From: a virus
IMG/VR virus record: IMGVR_UViG_3300043425_000906
Span: 1-20,881 of that record
Direction: 5' to 3' (one strand)
Length of the DNA stretch: 20,881 bases
Position 1 is the first letter of the stretch. Every line of letters starts with the position of its first letter. Positions 19,948-20,881 of the stretch are shown piece after piece. Position numbers and translations under genes: made by a program. Under the pieces are notes generated by a model. It saw only the letters and a list, made by a program, of their open reading frames with translations, did no database searches and was not told where the DNA came from.

Positions 19948-20604
19948 TTAGGTGTCGGAGTCCTGGGGCGCTGGCTTTCGTGCCAGATGCCCAGCGATAG
20001 GAAACTTCGCCTGCCCGACATGTCCGACAAACACGCGCTTGTCGATCAGCACGCGCCCGCCCAGCTCGCGCCACTTGGCGCAGAAGGCGAAGTCCTCGCT
20101 GGTGCCATCGTAGGAGGTCGGCCAAAAGCTGTGCATGTCGCCGAACTCGGTGTTCTTCATGAGCGTGACGTGCGGCTTCATCTTCTCGAACACCGAGCGA
20201 TGCACCCGCATGAAGCCACGCGCCGTCTTCGCCACCTCCCACAAGATGCCCTCGCACAGTGACGGGTTCTCCATGCCCGGCAGCGGCACGATGGGAGCCT
20301 CGAACTTCACGGTGCGTTTGCTGTAAAGGCCGAACACCAGCGGCTCATCATGCTCCAGCAGGTGCGCCAAGTCTTGCGGCTTGAACACCAGATCCGTGTC
20401 GATGACGATCATTTCGTCACACTCGCTGGCGAGGAACTGCTTGGTGGCGACATCCATGGCATAGCCCGGATACGGCGTGGAGAGATGGCAAAAGATGCTT
20501 TCCCCTTGCAGCGCCCCCATCATGGAGACAGCCCAAGCCGTGACGGATAGCCCCATGCCGTTGTCGATGATCGGATAGAAGATGGGTTTGTCAGTTTGGT
20601 TCAT
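19948..20604 (-). CDS. GT-A-fold glycosyltransferase-like protein, 218 aa
   Basis: The protein probably transfers a sugar from a nucleotide donor. It has the GT-A pattern: an N-terminal Rossmann-like start, CDEMIVIDTDLVFKP with the D-T-D metal/donor motif (69-71), FGLYSKRT, then CEGILWEVAKTARGFMRVHR, and the later catalytic-type SEDFAFCAKWRELGG (169-183) followed by FVGHVG with a conserved His195. The length matches short phage glycosyltransferases that lack a second domain. There is no membrane anchor or signal. It lies 3 bases from the 87-aa gene and 72 before the next. Such phage enzymes often modify virion proteins or DNA, but the substrate is not visible here. Confidence 0.82.
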   Translation of the reverse strand: MNQTDKPIFYPIIDNGMGLSVTAWAVSMMGALQGESIFCHLSTPYPGYAMDVATKQFLASECDEMIVIDTDLVFKPQDLAHLLEHDEPLVFGLYSKRTVKFEAPIVPLPGMENPSLCEGILWEVAKTARGFMRVHRSVFEKMKPHVTLMKNTEFGDMHSFWPTSYDGTSEDFAFCAKWRELGGRVLIDKRVFVGHVGQAKFPIAGHLARKPAPQDSDT

Positions 20605-20607
20605 ACT

Positions 20608-20871
20608 TTAAATGGTTTTTCCGTTGAGGGTGATTGTGTCATCTGCTGAGATTTGAAGATTGCGCCCGAATATGATTTCTCCCGGCTCTTCAAATCGGCG
20701 CTTTAGATCAACATCGTAGAAAGCGAACAAGGCTTTGATGTTAGATGCTGCTGCCTCATGATTGCCGTCTTCTATATTTTTGAGGATGGCTTGGCGCATA
20801 TTGGCTGCGTGGCCCCGCATTGCGCCTAAAACGGTCTGGATACTTTTGGCCGTCTTTTCTGCCGACTTCAT
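20608..20871 (-). CDS. Hypothetical helical protein at window edge, at least 87 aa
   Basis: ATG 20871 is the first Met in the window, but no in-frame stop lies between it and the edge, so the true start may be upstream. The N-terminal two thirds are helical and Lys/Ala-rich (AEKTAKSIQTVLGAMRGHAA, NMRQAILKNIEDGNHEA, NIKALFAFYDVDLKRRF); the end is a short beta part (IIFGRNLQISADDTITLNGK). Codon use is clearly more A/T-rich than in the genes that follow. It ends three bases before the glycosyltransferase start. Family not recognised. Confidence 0.6.
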   Translation of the reverse strand: MKSAEKTAKSIQTVLGAMRGHAANMRQAILKNIEDGNHEAAASNIKALFAFYDVDLKRRFEEPGEIIFGRNLQISADDTITLNGKTI

Positions 20872-20881
20872 TGCTTCAACA

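Noticed and set aside
1-20881. CRISPR arrays, insertion sequences or defence operons
   Set aside because: I saw no regularly spaced repeats, transposase-like frames or terminal inverted repeats on either strand.

Overview
The window is a late-gene (structural and lysis) block of a tailed bacteriophage or prophage. Every supportable protein gene and the single tRNA lie on the minus strand, so transcription runs from base 20881 towards base 1. Most genes abut or overlap by 4 to 17 bases, as expected for one long co-transcribed unit. The DNA is GC-rich with strong GC3 bias, which opens long meaningless frames on the plus strand. Most gene starts lack a Shine-Dalgarno-like purine run. That, with the choice-of-anchor/ASH-type and FN3 adhesion domains, suggests a host from a phylum with weak SD use, such as Verrucomicrobiota or a relative. 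This host guess is inference only. No terminase, integrase, replication gene or tape-measure gene is visible, and the terminase probably lies beyond 20881.

Layout in transcription order. 20871-19064: five small genes of the packaging/head region, namely an unrecognised 87-residue protein, a GT-A-fold glycosyltransferase, a 113-residue protein, a 67-residue protein and an 87-residue HTH-like protein. 19080-13318: head module with a P22/T7-type portal protein (765 aa), a 97-aa protein, a coiled-coil scaffold-like protein (398 aa), a major capsid protein resembling the SU10/DUF5309 family with an internal beta-domain insertion (409 aa), and a 166-aa protein. 13312-11379: neck/decoration module with an adaptor-like protein carrying a carbohydrate-binding-like insert, a 105-aa beta protein, an FN3 protein and a 90-aa protein sharing the FN3 protein's terminal domain.

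11275-9495 is a dense lysis module. It holds a membrane protein fused to an excisionase-like HTH, a holin, two overlapping spanin-like genes (the downstream one a lipoprotein), a small membrane protein whose 3' end is also the 5' half of a tRNA-Met(CAT)-like gene, a 28-residue membrane miniprotein and a GH24 endolysin. 9498-5051 resumes virion genes: a 110-aa protein, a 615-aa probable receptor-binding/tail protein ending in two ASH-like Ig domains, two ~60-residue proteins, a 250-aa protein and a Pro/Ala/Met-rich 373-aa protein.

Bases 5009-1 are one open reading frame on the minus strand, running off the window after at least 1669 codons. It carries an HEVGH zinc-metallopeptidase motif and C-terminal sequence typical of large polyvalent (ejected) phage proteins. 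This is the most striking gene here: probably an injected multi-domain protein that occupies the place of the T7-type internal virion/ejectosome genes.
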